DNA of 14,855 bases, taken from contig NZ_DAXS01000065.1 in the NCBI RefSeq assembly GCF_002506515.1, forward strand, positions 1 to 14,855. Direction: 5' to 3'. The notes below the pieces were generated by a model. It did no database searches. It saw only the letters and a program-made list of their open reading frames with translations, and was not told where the DNA came from. Source of the stretch: Caldivirga sp. UBA161. Its GTDB lineage: Archaea > Thermoproteota > Thermoprotei > Thermoproteales > Thermocladiaceae. Positions within the stretch are counted from its first letter, which is position 1; the number at the start of each line of letters is the position of its first letter. The position numbers were made by a program, and so were the translations under genes. Positions 13,781-14,855 of the stretch are shown here, one piece after another.

Positions 13781-14833
13781 TTAGGCAAGGTCCATAAACC
13801 TAATACCCTTAAGAATGGGGTCAATAAGCCTATACCTACCTTCCCCATACTTCTCAATAAGGTTATATTTAATTAATGCAGTTAAGGCATTAGCTAAAAC
13901 CCTATCATCCACCTCCTGCCTAATTAAGTAGGATACGTATGCCTTAATATCAATCCACCTATCCACATGCCTAAGCGCCTCAAGTACAGCCAAGTATAGC
14001 CTCCTATTAACTCTACCCTTCAGGAAATTATTAAGCTCACTTACCATTATTTTAGCACCATCCTCAATTACCCTATTTAACGCATCATCAATGGATAATC
14101 CCCTGACACCATGAAGATTACCAAACAATGTTAACCAACCGGTAATACCATCAAGCTCACTAATAACTCTCTCATACTCATTAAAGTTAACGCCTAATTC
14201 ACTGAACCCCCTCATTAAGAATGCCTTAGATTGATCCTGAGTAAATGGCCTCAACTTAACTTCCACAGGTGGCCTACCATATAGAGGTGATGTGGAGGAA
14301 GGTTCAAGTAAGGCCTTTACTAAACCAACATAGGAGCCAGTTAATATGAAGTGAATCCTTGGGTTTGATGAATGGACATTACCCATTATTTTAAGTAATT
14401 GAGGTGATGCAGCCGCTAATTCCTGAACCTCATCTAATGCTATTACCGTATCCCTCTTAATTGATAATAAGTACTCAAGCAATGTAGTCATGGGTCTAGC
14501 CCCCCTCTTCACAGTTATACCCAAGGGCCCTATAGTTAAATTCACTGATGCGTCAATATCCTTAAATAACATACTCTTATTAGCCTCATTAATCATTAAG
14601 TGAAGAAGGGTTTTAAGTGAATTAACACCCTGCAGGTTAATGTACATGGCTCTAAACCCCTCTGAGGACAATTCGTTTAAAGCAACCTTAACAATACTTG
14701 TCTTACCAATCATCCTCTGCCCAGTAACTATAATCCAATTACCAGCATGAACCTGCCTCTTAATGTAATCAAGCTCCTCATCCCTACCGAATAATTCTCC
14801 TCTAGACTCCTTAGGATATAGGCTAAAAAGCAT
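13781..14833 (-). CDS. Archaeal P-loop ATPase (ATPase_2/AAA-like, with C-terminal winged helix)
   Basis: STAND/AAA-like ATPase of the archaeal family PF01637, 350 residues. It opens with the family's FGRDEELDYI (15-24), followed by Walker A GQRMIGKTS (38-46), Walker B TVIALDEVQEL (129-139, D134/E135) and a sensor-like FILTGSYVG (162-170). LYGRPPVEVKLRPF (184-197) is the conserved arginine-bearing block. The last 80 or so residues look like a winged helix, seen in ALTALIKYNLIEKYGEGRYRLIDPIL. Such proteins are abundant in Crenarchaea and their roles are mostly unknown; some are tied to mobile or defence functions. Start ATG 14833 fits the family. It is a lone gene with no recognisable partner in the window; the promoter TATA would lie beyond the window end. 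A palindrome lies just upstream. Confidence 0.85.
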   Translation of the reverse strand: MLFSLYPKESRGELFGRDEELDYIKRQVHAGNWIIVTGQRMIGKTSIVKVALNELSSEGFRAMYINLQGVNSLKTLLHLMINEANKSMLFKDIDASVNLTIGPLGITVKRGARPMTTLLEYLLSIKRDTVIALDEVQELAAASPQLLKIMGNVHSSNPRIHFILTGSYVGLVKALLEPSSTSPLYGRPPVEVKLRPFTQDQSKAFLMRGFSELGVNFNEYERVISELDGITGWLTLFGNLHGVRGLSIDDALNRVIEDGAKIMVSELNNFLKGRVNRRLYLAVLEALRHVDRWIDIKAYVSYLIRQEVDDRVLANALTALIKYNLIEKYGEGRYRLIDPILKGIRFMDLA

Positions 14834-14837
14834 ACCC

Positions 14838-14854
14838 TATTCAGTAACTGAATA
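14838..14854. promoter_or_regulatory. 17-bp perfect palindrome upstream of the ATPase gene
   Basis: TATTCAGTAACTGAATA has 8-bp arms around one central A and lies 5-21 nt before the ATPase ATG. In a leaderless promoter this is the initiation region, so a dimeric repressor bound here would block transcription. Functional meaning is inferred from symmetry and location only. Confidence 0.5.
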
Positions 14855-14855
14855 C

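Noticed and set aside
1..14855. Search for tRNA, rRNA, CRISPR arrays, insertion sequences and attachment sites
   Set aside because: No cloverleaf-like sequence, no regularly spaced repeats and no transposase or integrase seen in either strand.

Overview
This window comes from a hyperthermophilic crenarchaeon of the Thermoproteales, probably the Caldivirga/Vulcanisaeta branch. The lineage call rests on a crenactin gene (an actin homologue typical of Thermoproteales), archaeal-type S-adenosylmethionine synthase, an archaeal Sm-like protein, ribosomal protein eL20 (LX), prefoldin alpha, an archaeal FtsY and a Bat-type HTH regulator. Promoters also fit: TATA-like boxes lie about 24-27 nt upstream of first genes that look leaderless, while internal operon genes carry GGTGA-type Shine-Dalgarno (SD) sites. 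The genus is inferred from gene content and the moderate GC of the text, not from a search.

Layout. (1) 11-2012: a Bat-type HTH regulator converges on crenactin with one base between the stop codons. (2) 2135-3776: eL20, prefoldin alpha and FtsY form a tight operon for ribosome, chaperone and SRP targeting, divergent from crenactin across about 120 bp. (3) 3945-9712: a carbohydrate locus. A plus-strand operon encodes a Gfo/Idh/MocA oxidoreductase, a xylose-isomerase-like TIM barrel and a second Gfo/Idh/MocA oxidoreductase. It meets a minus-strand IolE-like TIM-barrel gene and a short-chain dehydrogenase. An extended SDR (nucleotide-sugar epimerase type) is divergent from the latter. (4) 9832-11283: an AzgA-type nucleobase permease. 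(5) 11435-12928: an Sm-like protein coupled to S-adenosylmethionine synthase, followed at 13046 by a SAM-dependent methyltransferase. (6) 13781-14833: an archaeal P-loop ATPase with a perfect 17-bp palindrome just upstream of its start.

How it may work together. The central locus is the most distinctive part. Two NAD(P)-dependent sugar oxidoreductases and two metal-dependent TIM-barrel isomerases/lyases, with two SDRs alongside, but no recognisable glycosidase, kinase or transporter, suggest cytoplasmic oxidation followed by isomerisation, dehydration or elimination of a polyol, sugar or glycoside. An inositol-like or 3-keto-glycoside route would fit; this is inference. The other regions are mainly housekeeping.

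No tRNA, rRNA, CRISPR array, insertion sequence or pseudogene was found. Every intergenic gap is shorter than 300 bp.
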